A stretch of 64,000 nucleotides of DNA from Trebonia kvetii (GCF_007827045.1 NZ_RPFW01000001.1:286519-350518), one strand, 5' to 3'. Shown: positions 34,712 through 46,266, counted from the stretch's first letter. The notes: generated from the sequence alone by a model not told the origin. Numbers and translations are program-made.

Positions 34712-35218
34712 TCACGGACACTCTTCCCTAAGTCGGCCTAGTAGCAAACCAAGTACCCGTTCCACAGTCAGTCTACGTACCTCGTCACGATTTCCCGGCA
34801 CGGCCATCGTGCGGACCACCGTGTCGTCATCCAGGCTCACCGCGATGTGCACGGTGCCCGGCGGCTGCCCGTCCTGCGGGTCGGGGCCCGCCACTCCCGT
34901 CGTCGCCACGCCCACCGTGGCGCCCAGGCGGGTCCGCACCCCGGCCGCCATCGCCGCGGCCACTGGCGCGTAGACCGGGCCGTGCAGGTCGAGCATGTGC
35001 CCGTCGACGTCGAGCAGCCCCGCCTTGAGCTCAGTCGCGTAGGCGATGATGCCGCCGCGGAAGGCGTTCGACGCGCCCGGCACGTCGGTCAGCGCGGCGG
35101 CGACGAGACCGCCGGTGAGCGACTCCGCGGTGGCCACGGTCTGCCCGGACCTGGTGAGCAGCCCGATGATCTCGGCGGCCAGCTCACGGGCCTCCGGGCC
35201 AGCGACGCCATCTGCCAT
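34712..35218 (-). CDS. CinA-family nicotinamide-nucleotide amidohydrolase
   Basis: 168 residues from ATG 35218 (MADGVAGPEARELAAEII). This is a stand-alone CinA C-terminal domain: TVATAESLTGGLVAAALTDV with the catalytic Ser/Thr region, then GGIIAYATELKAGLLDV, GVATTGVAGPDPQDGQPPGT and VHIAVS. It deamidates nicotinamide mononucleotide in pyridine-nucleotide salvage in characterised relatives. Lies 20 bp after pgsA and is probably cotranscribed with it. Confidence 0.92.
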   Translation of the reverse strand: MADGVAGPEARELAAEIIGLLTRSGQTVATAESLTGGLVAAALTDVPGASNAFRGGIIAYATELKAGLLDVDGHMLDLHGPVYAPVAAAMAAGVRTRLGATVGVATTGVAGPDPQDGQPPGTVHIAVSLDDDTVVRTMAVPGNRDEVRRLTVERVLGLLLGRLREECP

Positions 35219-35238
35219 CTGTCGTCCTCCAGGACGGG

Positions 35239-35892
35239 TTACGAGTGCTCGTCCCCCCGAACGGTAACAGCCTCGTCGGAGACCGGGGCGCCGAGCGCCT
35301 CGTCCGGCGGCGGCTGATGCATCCGCACCGCGCGCACCACGTAGTCGACGCCTGTTACCAGCGTTACCACTAGCGCCGCGCCCATGACTATCTCCTTGGC
35401 CAGGGGAGGCAGGCCGGCCGACGGCGGCAGCAGGTAAAGCGAGATCGCCACGATCTGCAGCAGCGTCTTGAGCTTGCCGCCCTTGCTCGCCGCGATGACC
35501 CCCCGCCTGATCACGGCGAAGCGCATCACGGTGATGCCGACTTCCCTGACCAGGATCAGGCCGGTCACCCAGCCGGACAGCTCGCCGAGCGCCGACAGGG
35601 TGATCAGCGCAGCGCCGGTGAGCGCCTTGTCCGCGATCGGGTCCGCGATCTTGCCGAAGTCCGTCACCAGGCCGCGCTTGCGCGCCAGCTGGCCATCGAG
35701 GTAGTCGGTGACCGACGCGCCGAGAAAGGCGGCGAGCGACACGTACCGCCACGCGGTACTGCCATTTACCAGGCAGAGCACGAATACGGGAACGAGCAGG
35801 ATCCGCACTAGCGTCAACACGTTGGCAACGTTGACGATTCCCGCGGGCTGTGCCGCCGCAGGCTGTGCCGCCGTGCCCTGTGCGTCGTTCAC
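35239..35892 (-). CDS. pgsA: CDP-diacylglycerol-glycerol-3-phosphate 3-phosphatidyltransferase
   Basis: 217 residues and an integral membrane CDP-alcohol phosphatidyltransferase that makes phosphatidylglycerophosphate. The catalytic signature DYLDGQLARKRGLVTDFGKI continuing with ADPIADK has the DG-AR-G-D-D residues in place. Four to five hydrophobic helices follow (VLTLVRILLVPVFVLCLV; LTGAALITLSALG; GWVTGLILVREVGITV; TLLQIVAISLYLL; MGAALVVTLVTGV). Starts 10 bp after the rimO stop, so rimO-pgsA-cinA form one transcription unit. Confidence 0.94.
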   Translation of the reverse strand: MNDAQGTAAQPAAAQPAGIVNVANVLTLVRILLVPVFVLCLVNGSTAWRYVSLAAFLGASVTDYLDGQLARKRGLVTDFGKIADPIADKALTGAALITLSALGELSGWVTGLILVREVGITVMRFAVIRRGVIAASKGGKLKTLLQIVAISLYLLPPSAGLPPLAKEIVMGAALVVTLVTGVDYVVRAVRMHQPPPDEALGAPVSDEAVTVRGDEHS

Positions 35893-35902
35893 GGTGACCG
35901 GG

Positions 35903-37324
35903 TTACGCGCGGGCGACCAGGTCGGCGCCGTCTGACTCCACTACCTGCGCAGTCACCAGGTCGCCCGGGTGCAGCGGCCTGCTGGCGAGCAGTGTCACCG
36001 ACCCGTCGACGTCCGGCGCCTGGTGCGCGGCGCGGCCCTCGTACCGGCCGTCACCGCTCACCTCCTCGACGAGCACCTCGACCGTCTCGCCCACCCGGTC
36101 GGCCGCGCGCTGGGCCATGACCTCCTCGGCGAGGGCGGCGAACTCGCTGACCCGGCGGGCCACCTCGTCCTCCTCCAGCTTGTCGGCGTCGTCAAAGCGG
36201 GCCGCCTCCGTGCCGTCCTCGTCGGAGTAGCCGAAAATCCCGATGGCGTCCAGCCGTGCCTCGCTCAGGAACAGCTCGAGCTCCCGCAGGTCGTCCGCGG
36301 TCTCGCCGGGGAAGCCGACGATGAAGTTGGACCTCACACCCGCGTCGGGGCTGAGCGAGCGGACCCGCTCTACCAGCTCGAGGAACCGGGGGCGGTCGCC
36401 GAACCGGCGCATCCGGCGCAGCACCGGGCCGCTGGCGTGCTGGAACGATAGGTCGAAGTACGGCACCACGCCAGGGGTCGACGTCATGACATCGATCAGT
36501 CCTGGCCGCACCTCGGCAGGCTGGAGGTAGCTGACCCTGACCCTGGCGATCCCGCCGACCTTCGCGAGTTCGGGCAGGACCGTCTCGAGCAGCCGCAGGT
36601 CGCCCAGGTCCTTGCCGTAGGAGGTCGAGTTCTCGCTGACGAGAACCAGCTCGCGTACGCCCTGGCTGGCCAGCCATTCGGCCTCGGCGAGCAGCGCTGG
36701 CGGGCGCCTGGAGACGAACGAGCCGCGGAACGACGGGATCGCGCAGAACGAGCAGCGCCGGTCGCAGCCCGAGGCGATCTTCAGCGGCGCCGCGACGCCG
36801 CCCGCGAGCCGCTTGCGGAGCACCGGGGGTCCGGAGGCGGGGGCGACGCCGGGCGGGAGGTCGGTGAGGTCGACCGTCGGCTGCGCCGCCTTGGCCGCGC
36901 GGGCTTCCTGACGGCTCACCGGGCTTACCGGCAGCAGCGTGCGCCGGTCCCTGGCCACGTGCGCGGGGCGCTTACGGCCGGCCAGCACGTCATCGAGCCG
37001 GCTCGAGATGTCGGAGTAGTCGTCGAAGCTGAGAACCTGCGCTTCGGGAAGTTCCTCGGCCAAGTCCGTGCCGTAGCGCTCGGCGAGGCAGCCGACCGCG
37101 GCGACCTTGGCGCCGGAATCTGCGGCGGCGAGCAGCTCGTCGATGGACTCCTGCTTGGCCGCCTGGATGAAGCCGCACGTGTTCACGAGGACGACGTCGG
37201 CATCCTCCCCCTCGCCCCGCAGCGACCAGCCGCCCGCCGCGAGACGGGCGGCGAGCTCTTCTGAATCCACTTCGTTGCGGGCGCAACCAAGCGTGACCAG
37301 GCTGACGGTACGGGAATTAGGCAC
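35903..37324 (-). CDS. rimO: Ribosomal protein uS12 methylthiotransferase RimO
   Basis: 473 residues. The N-terminal UPF0004 domain has [24 protein letters not shown] and VGCLAERYG, the three Cys of the auxiliary cluster. The radical SAM motif is CDRRCSFC, and the C-terminal TRAM domain includes [16 protein letters not shown]. It methylthiolates an Asp of ribosomal protein S12. A stretch of about 55 extra residues lies between the two domains ([20 protein letters not shown]...). Confidence 0.95.
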   Translation of the reverse strand: MPNSRTVSLVTLGCARNEVDSEELAARLAAGGWSLRGEGEDADVVLVNTCGFIQAAKQESIDELLAAADSGAKVAAVGCLAERYGTDLAEELPEAQVLSFDDYSDISSRLDDVLAGRKRPAHVARDRRTLLPVSPVSRQEARAAKAAQPTVDLTDLPPGVAPASGPPVLRKRLAGGVAAPLKIASGCDRRCSFCAIPSFRGSFVSRRPPALLAEAEWLASQGVRELVLVSENSTSYGKDLGDLRLLETVLPELAKVGGIARVRVSYLQPAEVRPGLIDVMTSTPGVVPYFDLSFQHASGPVLRRMRRFGDRPRFLELVERVRSLSPDAGVRSNFIVGFPGETADDLRELELFLSEARLDAIGIFGYSDEDGTEAARFDDADKLEEDEVARRVSEFAALAEEVMAQRAADRVGETVEVLVEEVSGDGRYEGRAAHQAPDVDGSVTLLASRPLHPGDLVTAQVVESDGADLVARA

Positions 37325-37426
37325 ATGCTGAGGGTACGTGATGACGGGAAACTCTATGTCAGCGGTTCCGCCTTGACGGACCCGGCCGCCGGTATTCCCG
37401 GCACCCGGCCGCGCCGCGGGCGGCGG

Positions 37427-38182
37427 TCAGCCGACAGTGACAGATGCGTTGTTGAGCGGGTTGATGCTCAGCGTGATCGGCACCGTGCTGTTGGTCTGCT
37501 GAGCCTTGCCGTTCACGGTCAGGTGAATGCCCGGCGGGTTGCCGAGCCTTATGGACACCTGCTTCTTCTCTATCCAGGTCACCGACTGCCCGGTCTTTAC
37601 CACGCCCTGGTAGATCTGCTTGCCGGTGGTGGTGTTGGTCAGGCTGACCCAGCAGTCGGAGACGGCGGTCAGCTTGATCACCGCTTCGTTCTTCGGGAAT
37701 GCCGGCTTGGCCTTCGGCGTGGCGGTGTGCGTCGGCTGCGCCGTCACCGTCACCACCGGGCGGACCGTGGTGGTGGCGTTCGGTGACGCCGCCGAGTGCG
37801 TGTCCCTGGTCGAGATGACGTGATACGCGCCATAGCCGGCCGCCGCGAGCACCGCCACGGCGAGCACGCGCCCCAGGTGCAGACGGCGCGGCTCGCGGAT
37901 CTTGATCGGCGTGACCGGCTGGAAGATCTGCGACGCCCGCATGTTGCCTGGCGGACCGTGCTCCGCGTCGAACTCCCTGATCAGCGGCGCCGGGTCGACC
38001 CCGACGGCCTCGGCGATCGACCGGATGTGCCCGCGTGCGTAGAAGTCTCCGCCACACGTGGAGTAGTCACCCTGCTCGATGGAGCGGATGATCGACTCCC
38101 TGATCCTGGTCTGCTCACTGACCTGGGTGATGGTGAGACCGGCCTGACGTCGCGCCTCCGCCAAGGTGTCACCGATGCTCAC
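37427..38182 (-). CDS. RodZ-like helix-turn-helix membrane protein
   Basis: 251 residues. The cytoplasmic HTH_25 domain (IGDTLAEARRQAGLTITQVS and RESIIRSIEQGDYSTCGGDF, YARGHIRSIAEAVGVDP) is followed by a single transmembrane helix (RVLAVAVLAAAGYGAYHVIS). A Thr/Pro linker and an extracellular DUF4115 beta domain (AVIKLTAVSDCWVSLTNTTT and GQSVTWIEKKQVSIRLGNPP) complete it. It resembles RodZ, which links cell shape machinery to the membrane. Sits between ftsK and rimO, as in other actinobacteria. Confidence 0.88.
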   Translation of the reverse strand: MSIGDTLAEARRQAGLTITQVSEQTRIRESIIRSIEQGDYSTCGGDFYARGHIRSIAEAVGVDPAPLIREFDAEHGPPGNMRASQIFQPVTPIKIREPRRLHLGRVLAVAVLAAAGYGAYHVISTRDTHSAASPNATTTVRPVVTVTAQPTHTATPKAKPAFPKNEAVIKLTAVSDCWVSLTNTTTGKQIYQGVVKTGQSVTWIEKKQVSIRLGNPPGIHLTVNGKAQQTNSTVPITLSINPLNNASVTVG

Positions 38183-38318
38183 GTCGCGCCTCCGGGAAAG
38201 GTCTCGTCCCTGAATCTGAACAGTTCTTACCCAGCGAAGTCAATTAGTCACTCGAAGTAATGCCTGATCGTCTCCGGTGGTCTCGCGACTCCCACGGCGC
38301 GCCCGCAGCCGGTCCCGC

Positions 38319-41300
38319 CTACCCGCCCCGGAGGAAGGTCAGCACCTCGCCGAGGTCATCCGGCCTCTTCAGGACGTCCCGCGCCTTGGAACCCTCGCTT
38401 GGGCCGACAATACCCCGGCTCTCCAGGAGATCCATGAGCCGGCCCGCCTTCGCGAAACCTACCCGAAGCTTGCGCTGGAGCATGGACGTTGAGCCGAACT
38501 GGCTGGTGATGATCAGCTCCGCGGCCGCGATCATCAGCTCGAGGTCATCACCCACCTCGGCGTCGATTTCCCTGGCCTTCTCGGGCGTCACCTGGACGTC
38601 CTGCCGGTACTCCGGCTGCCCCTGCTGCTTGCAGTGCTCGACGATGTCCCGGATCTCCTTCTCCGAGACGAACGCGTTCTGCAGCCGCATCGGCTTGGAC
38701 GCGCCCATCGGCAGGAAGAGCGCGTCGCCCTGCCCGACCAGCTTCTCCGCGCCCGGCTGGTCGAGGATGACCCGTGAGTCGGTCACGGACGAGGTGGCGA
38801 ACGCCAGGCGGCTCGGCACGTTCGCCTTGATCAGGCCGGTCACCACGTCAACCGACGGCCGCTGGGTCGCGATGACCAGGTGGATGCCAGCCGCGCGGGC
38901 CAGCTGGGTGATCCGGACGATGGAGTCCTCCACGTCGCGTGGCGCGACCATCATCAGGTCGGCGAGCTCGTCCACCACCGTGATCAGGTACGGGTAGGCC
39001 TCGTACACCCGCTCCGAGCCTGGCGGGGCGGTCAGCTTTCCAGCGCGCACCGCCTTGTTGAAGTCGTCCACGTGCCGGAAGCCGGACGCGGCCAGGTCGT
39101 CATAGCGCCGCTCCATCTCGCCGACCACCCATTCCAGGGCCTCGGCGGCCTTCTTCGGGCTGGTGATGATCGGCGTGATCAGGTGCGGGATGCCCTCGTA
39201 GATGGACAGCTCGACCCGCTTGGGGTCGATCAGGATCATCCGCACCTCGTCGGGCGTCGACCGCGCCAGGATGCTGGTGATCAGACCGTTGAGGCAGACC
39301 GAGTTATGGGTCGGGATGCAGGAACGACTGGCCAGGTATAGGTGACTGGGACTGCTCACCGCGATGCACTTAACTGGGACCGATTCGATCGGTCGTACAT
39401 CGACTATGTACCGCTGGCGTGCCGTGCTCGTTGACTTGATCGCACGCTGCCTGGCTAGCTTGCGGCTGAGCCTGAACACTGGCTCATGCGGTGTGAAAGC
39501 GACCGTATACACAGTCGAGGTTTCTTCGCTGCGCCCCTTGCATGGCTTGCTACGCAGCGACGCCTTGTACCCGAGGCCAAGGACCAGTTCAAGCGTGTCT
39601 AGGGCGAGACGTTCGTTGGTCACGGAGAGCTCGACCGTGCCGGCCGGGCTGCAGTACCCGTCCGTGTCGAGCAGGCCTGCCAACAGGGCTCGGCGCTGGG
39701 AGATCGAGGCATGCAGGTAAGCCTCGGGAATGTGCTTCGACCCAACCTCACGCAAGATTTCACGCAAGGTGCGGTAGCGCTCATAGCGCGGCGAGGACGG
39801 CGTGAAGTCGCACTTACGCCCTTGCGGAAAACGCCCCCTCGCCGCCCGCAGGGTAGCGGAGAGGCCGACGCCCATGTGAGCCGCGGCCGCACCGACACCC
39901 ATCCCTTGATCCGCCAGGTGAAGCGCGCCAGCGATGCGCTGTTCGCGCTCCGCGCCATTCGAGATCGTGTACTGCATCCGCGTACTGGGGTGATGCGTAA
40001 CGCGATAGCCGTCGGCGCTGATCTGATCAAGGATCTCTTGATCAGTGGTTGTTATGTCAGCCCCTCCGGTTCTTCCGTCGCCAAGCCAGCAACCGAAGGT
40101 GTAGGGAGCGACCGCCAACTCCATCTCGGGGTAGTCGAGCGGTCCGCACAGCGCCACGGAATGGTTGGCTCTCCCCCGATGGCGTAGCGTGGCGGCGATC
40201 TCTTCGGTCGTGACTGGAGCCGTGTCAACGTCGCGGATGTGGCCGCTACCAGCGGGCGCCAGAACGCGCTCCGCGAGCGCAGGGTAGACAAGGTGGCTCG
40301 CATACCCCTGCGCCCAGAATCCGACCGATTGTCCGGCGCGCTGGTACGTGGGCCGGATCACGCGTCCGGCCCTCGGCACCTCCCTGAGTGCCCGGTACAG
40401 GACCTGCTGGAACTTCGCTCCGACATCCGCGAGAACCTCGCTCGTACCGACAAGACGATTCGGTTCGCCAAGCACCTGGGCCGCTCGCCCGGTGACGCGT
40501 GCGACGTCCGCGGCCGGCCAGTACGGTGTGCCCAGGGGCGGCCTGCCGCTTTGCTGACGTCCGGCTGCCGTATTGGTTCGCCAGAGATGCTCCGCGTCCG
40601 CCACGATAACGGTTCCGTCTGAGAACTCGACCTCGTAGCAGGGCCGCCCGTACATGACGGGAGTAGCGGCCGTGACGGTACAGGGCCGCCCGTGCTCATC
40701 AAAAACCTCGTCACCTACCTGGACATCGCCCATGGTGGTCCAGCCACGCGGTGTAGGAATTGGCGTATCGAGCGCCAGCGCCTTACCCGAGCCGGTCGCT
40801 CCGGCCACGAGCACGTGGGGCATCTTCGCCAGGTTGGCCAGGACGGTCTTGCCCTCCACGTCCTTGCCGAGTCCCACCACCATCGGGTGATGGTCGGCAA
40901 GCGCCACGTCGGAGCGGAGCATGTCGCCGAGGCTGACGATCTCCTTGTCGGTATTGGGTATCTCCACGCCGATCGCCGACTTGCCGGGAATGACCGGCAG
41001 GATCCGGACGTCGGCGGACTTGACGGCGTAGGCGATGTTCTTCGACAACTGGGTGACCCGCTCCACCTTGACACCCGGGTCGAGCTCGATCTCGTACCTG
41101 GTGACCGTCGGGCCGCGCGTGAACCCCGCCACCGTGGCGTCGACCTTGAACTGCTCGAACACGTCCTGCAGGTCGGCCACGACCTTGTCGTTGGCCTTGG
41201 TGCGCGCCTTGTGCGGCGAGCCAGGGCGCAGCAGGGCGGGCGGCGGCAGGGTATAGACGCCCGCCGCGGCGCCGCTCAGCGTGAGCTGCTCACCCGGCAT

Positions 41301-42767
41301 CACCGGCGTGTGCGGCACCTGCCTGGGCGCCGCCGGCGGCGGCGCAACCGGCTCGGGCTCGGGGACGATCGGCTGGTAGGCGGCGGGCTGCTCCTCGGGC
41401 GCCGGCGCATGGCTGGTCTCGGTAGTGAACCCGAGGTCCTCGAGCAGGCTCTCGCCGATCCGCGCCTCGGGCATCCCCGGGGCGCCTGGACCGCCGGAGC
41501 CGCGGCGGCCGCCGGTGACCAGGACCTGGGGGTCGTACGGCTTGCGCTGGTCGCCAGACTCGAGCGCGCCCTTCAGCCGGATCGCGCCGCGGCCGATCTC
41601 GCGCCGCCGCCTGCCGGTGAGCGAGCCGTCCTCGTCCTCCTCCTCCGGCGGTTCCTCGCCGAAGTCCGCGTCGTAGGGCGCGTAACCGAACAGGGCGCGG
41701 AACTCCGCCAGCCTGGCCGGCACCTGGCGCACCGGCGTGCCGGTCATCACCAGCAGCCCGTAAGCGGCGAGCAGGCCGAGCAGCGGCGTGGCCACCCAGG
41801 CCGTCAGCCCCTTGTCGAGCGGCCACGAGGCGACCATGCCGACAAGGCCGCCGGCCGTTCGTACCGCGGGCCAGCCGCCTCCGGTGTGGCTCAGCGTCGG
41901 GACGCCCTTGGCGATGTGGAACAGGCCGAGGCCGCCGGCCATCATGGCCGTCAGGCCGATCTCGGCGGGCGGCAGCGCCGCGTTGCGGTCCGGGTGGCGC
42001 ATGAACCGCCAGCCCAGCAGCGCGAAAAGGACCGGGATGGTGAACGCGCCCTCGCCGACAACAGAACTGGTCAGCGTGTAGATGCCCTCGCCGGCCGGGT
42101 TGTGCATCCGGGCCCAGATCGCCGCGGCGAACACGATCGCCAGACCCAGGCAGGCGAGGCCGAACCCGTCGCGCTTGTGATCCTCGTGCAGGTCTCTCGC
42201 GTTGCGGCCGAAGCGCCTGACGATTGAGCCGACGATCCCCGCGACCAGGAGCCAGACCATGGCGATCGCGCGCAGCAGCCACGCGGTGACGACGATGAGC
42301 AGGTTGTGCGTCGGCTGGCTGCTGGCGGGCGCCGCGCCCTTGCGCCCGGTCCCGCCGCCTCGTCCAGACCCGCCCGAGCGGCTCGCCGACGTGCCTCGGC
42401 CGCCTGCCGACCCGCGGCCGCCCCCCGAGCGGGCGGCGGGCTTGCCGGGCTTGCCGCCGCCGGTCCTGCCGCCGCCGCGATTGCCGCCCGCGGAGCCGCC
42501 GGCCCGGCCGCTGCTTGTGCCGCGGCCACCGGAGGCGCCGCCCCTCGATCCGCTGCCGCCCGAGCCACTGCCTCCCGAGCCACCGCCGCCAGCGGCACCG
42601 CGGCCCGCGCCGCCGGAAGTCCGGCGCGCTCCGCCGCTCCCCCGGGCGCCGGGCGGCGGCGTCGGGAGGATCACGTCGGGCGACTCATCGTTGTAATAGT
42701 CGCTGCCGACGGTGCTCGTCCGCCCGCCCCGCGAGCCTGACGAGCCCCTGGACCGAGACGTAGCCAT
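38319..42767 (-). CDS. ftsK: DNA translocase FtsK with an intein in Walker A
   Basis: A 1482-residue precursor from ATG 42767. The N-terminal 130 residues are Gly/Ser/Arg-rich and disordered. About four transmembrane helices follow ([72 protein letters not shown]), then a Pro-rich linker. The RecA-like motor has [14 protein letters not shown], Walker A ATGSGK|S and Walker [15 protein letters not shown]. The C-terminal gamma DNA-reading domain is [20 protein letters not shown]. Residues 663-1155 are an intein inserted between Lys662 and Ser1156, so ATP binding needs splicing. The mature protein would be 989 residues. Confidence 0.95.
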   Translation of the reverse strand: MATSRSRGSSGSRGGRTSTVGSDYYNDESPDVILPTPPPGARGSGGARRTSGGAGRGAAGGGGSGGSGSGGSGSRGGASGGRGTSSGRAGGSAGGNRGGGRTGGGKPGKPAARSGGGRGSAGGRGTSASRSGGSGRGGGTGRKGAAPASSQPTHNLLIVVTAWLLRAIAMVWLLVAGIVGSIVRRFGRNARDLHEDHKRDGFGLACLGLAIVFAAAIWARMHNPAGEGIYTLTSSVVGEGAFTIPVLFALLGWRFMRHPDRNAALPPAEIGLTAMMAGGLGLFHIAKGVPTLSHTGGGWPAVRTAGGLVGMVASWPLDKGLTAWVATPLLGLLAAYGLLVMTGTPVRQVPARLAEFRALFGYAPYDADFGEEPPEEEDEDGSLTGRRRREIGRGAIRLKGALESGDQRKPYDPQVLVTGGRRGSGGPGAPGMPEARIGESLLEDLGFTTETSHAPAPEEQPAAYQPIVPEPEPVAPPPAAPRQVPHTPVMPGEQLTLSGAAAGVYTLPPPALLRPGSPHKARTKANDKVVADLQDVFEQFKVDATVAGFTRGPTVTRYEIELDPGVKVERVTQLSKNIAYAVKSADVRILPVIPGKSAIGVEIPNTDKEIVSLGDMLRSDVALADHHPMVVGLGKDVEGKTVLANLAKMPHVLVAGATGSGKALALDTPIPTPRGWTTMGDVQVGDEVFDEHGRPCTVTAATPVMYGRPCYEVEFSDGTVIVADAEHLWRTNTAAGRQQSGRPPLGTPYWPAADVARVTGRAAQVLGEPNRLVGTSEVLADVGAKFQQVLYRALREVPRAGRVIRPTYQRAGQSVGFWAQGYASHLVYPALAERVLAPAGSGHIRDVDTAPVTTEEIAATLRHRGRANHSVALCGPLDYPEMELAVAPYTFGCWLGDGRTGGADITTTDQEILDQISADGYRVTHHPSTRMQYTISNGAEREQRIAGALHLADQGMGVGAAAAHMGVGLSATLRAARGRFPQGRKCDFTPSSPRYERYRTLREILREVGSKHIPEAYLHASISQRRALLAGLLDTDGYCSPAGTVELSVTNERLALDTLELVLGLGYKASLRSKPCKGRSEETSTVYTVAFTPHEPVFRLSRKLARQRAIKSTSTARQRYIVDVRPIESVPVKCIAVSSPSHLYLASRSCIPTHNSVCLNGLITSILARSTPDEVRMILIDPKRVELSIYEGIPHLITPIITSPKKAAEALEWVVGEMERRYDDLAASGFRHVDDFNKAVRAGKLTAPPGSERVYEAYPYLITVVDELADLMMVAPRDVEDSIVRITQLARAAGIHLVIATQRPSVDVVTGLIKANVPSRLAFATSSVTDSRVILDQPGAEKLVGQGDALFLPMGASKPMRLQNAFVSEKEIRDIVEHCKQQGQPEYRQDVQVTPEKAREIDAEVGDDLELMIAAAELIITSQFGSTSMLQRKLRVGFAKAGRLMDLLESRGIVGPSEGSKARDVLKRPDDLGEVLTFLRGG
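39303..40781 (-). other. Class 3-like intein with LAGLIDADG endonuclease in FtsK
   Basis: A 493-residue intein starting [20 protein letters not shown] with Ala instead of Cys/Ser at position 1, and ending CIPTHN before the +1 Ser. Block B is VADAEHLW (His65, Trp67), block F has [17 protein letters not shown] (Cys472), and block G has Thr491-His492-Asn493. This Trp-Cys-Thr set marks class 3 inteins, which use the block F Cys as first nucleophile. Two LAGLIDADG-type motifs are visible ([15 protein letters not shown] and [16 protein letters not shown]), implying a homing endonuclease that may be intact. Codon usage is somewhat less GC-rich than the host gene. Confidence 0.9.
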
Positions 42768-43037
42768 GCTCTCAAACGTATCGAGTACCCCACCTGCGCC
42801 CAAGCACCCGCGAGCCACGGCGTGTCGTCACGACCGAAATGCCGGACACGCGCCGTGCGCGGCCCCACCACAAGACCCGTGTCCGACATTGTCCCATAGA
42901 TGCCACCGGGCCAGAACGCAGGCGAGCTCGGCGGGTGGTGCAGTGGCGGGGTCGCGACGGCGGGCGCGGGTGAACCGCGGCTCGGTCACGGCGCTGGGGC
43001 GGTTCGAGACCGCTGGCGCGGCGGTACCGCGGGGCGG

Positions 43038-43919
43038 TTAGGGCGCCGTGGCTGGGCCGATGCGGTAGTGGTAGCGGTGCGAGTAACGGAAGCCGTTGCG
43101 CTCGTAGAGCGACTTGGCGGGGTCGTTGTCGGTCTCGACCTGGAGGAAGATCCGGTGCACGCCCCGCGTCGCCGCCTGCGCGAAGACCTCGCGGGTGAGC
43201 GCGCCGCCGAGGCCAGCCCGCCGGTGGGTCCTGGAGACCTCGACGGCACTGACCCCCGCCCAGCCCTCCGCTAGCGACAGACGGGCGATCGCCGCGACAT
43301 CATCGCCGGAACGGATGCTGAGGAAGACCTGCCCGGCCGCGGATGTCAGCACCGAGCGGGCGACAGGGGGCGGGCTGTCCCCTCCCCGGTAGTGGTAGGT
43401 GCCCAGCCAGGCCTCGTCGGGGACCGGGTCGGCGCGGAACTCCAGTCCCGCGGGCAGGCTGGCCGGCCTCTTATTGTCCGGCCTCATGTTGCCCGGCCCC
43501 GTGTTGCCCGGCCCGTTGTTGCCCGGCCCCGTGTTGTCCGGCACGGCAGCGTCGTGGATGTCGGCGACCATGACGTAGGCGGGTCTGCCGCGATCGGGCC
43601 AGGACCGGCGCACGAGCTCGGCGTCGAGCGCGCCGGCCGGCGAGGCGGGGTCCAGCGAGGCGGGATCGAGCGGCACCGGCAGCGCGATCATCGGACGCAG
43701 ACCGCGGTCGGCGTACCAGCGGGTCACGTAGTCGACCGCCGCGCCGAGCGGCAGGCCGGGGTCGCCGAGCGGCAGGGCGGAGTTGGCGCGGCCGGTGAAG
43801 CCGTCCGCCGCGCGGAGCAGCCACTGGCCAAGCCACTCCTCCTCGGTGCCGCGCCAGTGCGCGGCCGCGACACGTTCCAGGTCGGTGATCCCGGGTTCGG
43901 GAAATACGGCCGCGGTCAT
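43038..43919 (-). CDS. GNAT family N-acetyltransferase
   Basis: 293 residues from ATG 43919, overlapping the bioB stop (ATGA). The C-terminal GNAT domain has [20 protein letters not shown] (acetyl-CoA loop RxxGxG/A) and [20 protein letters not shown] (motif B). The N-terminal half looks like a second, degenerate GNAT-like domain ([20 protein letters not shown]). Between them is a repetitive linker of GPGN units ([16 protein letters not shown]) encoded by an 18-bp-period repeat at 43486-43542. The substrate is unknown. Confidence 0.87.
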   Translation of the reverse strand: MTAAVFPEPGITDLERVAAAHWRGTEEEWLGQWLLRAADGFTGRANSALPLGDPGLPLGAAVDYVTRWYADRGLRPMIALPVPLDPASLDPASPAGALDAELVRRSWPDRGRPAYVMVADIHDAAVPDNTGPGNNGPGNTGPGNMRPDNKRPASLPAGLEFRADPVPDEAWLGTYHYRGGDSPPPVARSVLTSAAGQVFLSIRSGDDVAAIARLSLAEGWAGVSAVEVSRTHRRAGLGGALTREVFAQAATRGVHRIFLQVETDNDPAKSLYERNGFRYSHRYHYRIGPATAP

Positions 43920-45121
43920 GCGTTGGCGGGGAGGGTCGTGCCGGCACCGCGACGGCGGATGCGCACCGCGTCCGGACCGGCTGCGGCCGGGTAATCCGGC
44001 GCAGGCGGTGATCCCGGCGCAGGCGGTGATCCCGGCACAGGCGGTGATCCCGGCGCAGGCGGTGAATCCGGTGCTGAATCCGGCGCGGGCGGGGACTGCG
44101 GCAGGCTCCTGAGCGCGGCCGCGAGTTCGCCTGGCTTGTCTTCCGCGCCCTCCACGGTGAAGCCCGCGTCGGCGATCATCGCCAGGTCGGCGGCGCCCGG
44201 CTGGCCCTCGCTCGTCAGGTAGTCGCCCAGGAAGATCGAGTTGACGATGTGCAGGGCGAGCGACTGCAGGGTGCGCAGGTGAATCTCCCTGCCGCCTGCC
44301 AGCCGGACTTCCGCGTCCGGGCAGACGAAGCGGACCATCGCGAGGATGCGCAGGCAGCGGTGCGGCGTCAGCTCCCACCTGCCAGCGAGCGGCGTGCCGT
44401 CGAACGGTATGAGGAAGTTGACCGGGACCGAGTCCGGGTTCATGGCGCGCAGCGCGAACGCCACGTCCACCAGGTCCTCGTCCGTCTCGCCCATGCCCGC
44501 GATCAGGCCGGAGCAGGGGGACAGGCCGGCTGACTTGGCCGCTTCGACCGTGGCCACCCGGTCGGCGTACTCGTGCGTGGTGCAGATGTCCGCGTAGTGG
44601 CCGCCCGAGGTGTTCAGGTTGTGGTTGTAGGCGGTGGTTCCCGCCGCGGCGAGCCGCTCGGCCTGGCCGCCGGACAGCAGCCCGAGGCAGGCGCAGACCT
44701 CGACGTCCGGGTTGCGGTCCTTGAAGGCGGACACCGCCGACGCCACCCGGTCGATGTCTCTGTCGGTCGGGCCGCGGCCGCTTGCCACCAGGCAGACCCG
44801 GCGCGCGCCGCCGGCCACGCCGGCCTCCGCCGAGGCGATGACGTCGTCGGTCTTCAGCCAGGTGTACTTGAGGACGTCCGCGCTAGAGCCTGCCCGCTGC
44901 GAGCAGTAGAAGCAGTCCTCAGGGCAGAGTCCCGACTTGATGTTGACCAGGTAGTTCAGCTTGACCCTGCGGCCGAAGAAGGCGCGCCTGACGCGGAACG
45001 CCGCCGCTACCACGTCGAGCAGGTCGTCGTCGGGCGACGCGAGCACTGCCAGGGCTTCCTCGCGGGTGGGGAGTTCCCGGCTGAGCGCCTTATCCGCGAG
45101 CCGGTCCAGATCTAGCGTCAT
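43916..45121 (-). CDS. bioB: Biotin synthase
   Basis: 401 residues and a radical SAM enzyme inserting sulfur into dethiobiotin. The SAM cluster motif is CPEDCFYC, with the conserved [17 protein letters not shown] and late [10 protein letters not shown] (Arg of the [2Fe-2S] site). The catalytic part ends at about residue 335; the last 65 residues are an added tail of SPPAPG repeats (DNA repeats at 43995-44090) ending in [14 protein letters not shown]. No other bio genes are in the window. The GNAT gene follows with a 4-nt overlap. Confidence 0.94.
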   Translation of the reverse strand: MTLDLDRLADKALSRELPTREEALAVLASPDDDLLDVVAAAFRVRRAFFGRRVKLNYLVNIKSGLCPEDCFYCSQRAGSSADVLKYTWLKTDDVIASAEAGVAGGARRVCLVASGRGPTDRDIDRVASAVSAFKDRNPDVEVCACLGLLSGGQAERLAAAGTTAYNHNLNTSGGHYADICTTHEYADRVATVEAAKSAGLSPCSGLIAGMGETDEDLVDVAFALRAMNPDSVPVNFLIPFDGTPLAGRWELTPHRCLRILAMVRFVCPDAEVRLAGGREIHLRTLQSLALHIVNSIFLGDYLTSEGQPGAADLAMIADAGFTVEGAEDKPGELAAALRSLPQSPPAPDSAPDSPPAPGSPPVPGSPPAPGSPPAPDYPAAAGPDAVRIRRRGAGTTLPANA

Positions 45122-45204
45122 GCCACGACCGTAGCAGCGCGGCTGGACGGGGCAAGAGGATGCGATGGCCGATAGAGTCAGCCGCAGTCGTTCGGAGGTC
45201 TGCC

Positions 45205-46152
45205 TTGAGGATCGCGATACTCGATGACTACCAGCAGGTGGCGCTGAGCTGTACCGACTGGCGCCCGCTACACGCGGAGATCGTCACGTTCTCCAGCCAC
45301 ATCGCCGATACCGGGGACCTCGTGGCCGAACTGCGGCCGTTCGACGTGATCGTGGCGATGCGCGAGCGGACGCCGTTCACCGCGGAGCGGATCGCGCTGC
45401 TGCCGAACCTGCGGCTGCTCGTCACCACCGGGATGCGCAACGCGTCGATCGACGTGGCCGCCTGCGCGGCGGCCGGGGTGACCGTATGCGGCACCGGGGG
45501 CAGCCCGGGCGCAACCCCGGAGCTGACCTGGGCGCTGATCCTCGCGGTGACGCGGCACGTCGCCGAGGAGGACGCCGCCATCAGGCGCGGCGGCTGGCAG
45601 CACACGATCGGGTACGGGCTGCGCGGCCGGACGCTCGGCGTGGTCGGGTTCGGAAACATCGGGCGGGCCGTGGCCCGGATCGGGCAGGCGTTCGGCATGG
45701 ACGTGATCGCGTGGAGCAAGCACCTGCGGGACGAGACCGCCGTGACGGCGGGCGTCACCGCGGTCGGCAAGGAGGAGCTGTTCACGCTGGCCGACGTGGT
45801 TACCGTGCACTACAAGCTCAGCGAACGGTCGACCGGGCTGATCGGCGCGCGTGAGCTTGACCTGATGAAGCCGACCGCGTTCCTCGTTAATACCTCGCGC
45901 GGACCGATCGTCGATCAGGACGCGCTGCTCGCGGCGCTGGAGGCCGGCGATATCGCGGGCGCCGGCCTCGACGTCTATGACGAGGAGCCGCTGCCCGCCG
46001 GGCATCCGCTCCGCTCCGCGCCGCGCGCCGTACTCACGCCGCACCTTGGGTATGTGACCGATGATGGCTATCGGATCTTCTACACGGAGGCCGTCGAGGA
46101 CATCGCTGCCTTCGCCGCGAGCCGGCCGGTTCGCGTCATCGAGCCGGCCTGA
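45205..46152 (+). CDS. D-2-hydroxyacid dehydrogenase family protein
   Basis: 315 residues from TTG 45205, where CGGAGG precedes by about 7 nt; the upstream ATG 45160 gives a non-homologous extension. The NAD-binding loop is [16 protein letters not shown]. The catalytic Arg is in [12 protein letters not shown], Glu in [12 protein letters not shown] and His in [10 protein letters not shown]. It is of the type that oxidises or reduces 2-hydroxyacids such as glycerate or erythronate phosphate. The substrate is not assignable. It stands alone. Confidence 0.92.
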   Translation: MRIAILDDYQQVALSCTDWRPLHAEIVTFSSHIADTGDLVAELRPFDVIVAMRERTPFTAERIALLPNLRLLVTTGMRNASIDVAACAAAGVTVCGTGGSPGATPELTWALILAVTRHVAEEDAAIRRGGWQHTIGYGLRGRTLGVVGFGNIGRAVARIGQAFGMDVIAWSKHLRDETAVTAGVTAVGKEELFTLADVVTVHYKLSERSTGLIGARELDLMKPTAFLVNTSRGPIVDQDALLAALEAGDIAGAGLDVYDEEPLPAGHPLRSAPRAVLTPHLGYVTDDGYRIFYTEAVEDIAAFAASRPVRVIEPA

Positions 46153-46266
46153 CTCCGCGCACCGCAGTGACACCGCGCGCCGTCGCGTGCCCCGCCATGC
46201 ACCGCACATCGTTCGGCCGGAGCATCCGGCGGGGCGGCCAGTAACAGACTTTTCCTACTGATTAAG

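Noticed and set aside
42768..43037. Possible gene or RNA between ftsK and the GNAT gene
   Set aside because: Only short Arg/Ala-rich frames in all registers; no RNA fold or motif was recognised. It probably holds the ftsK promoter.
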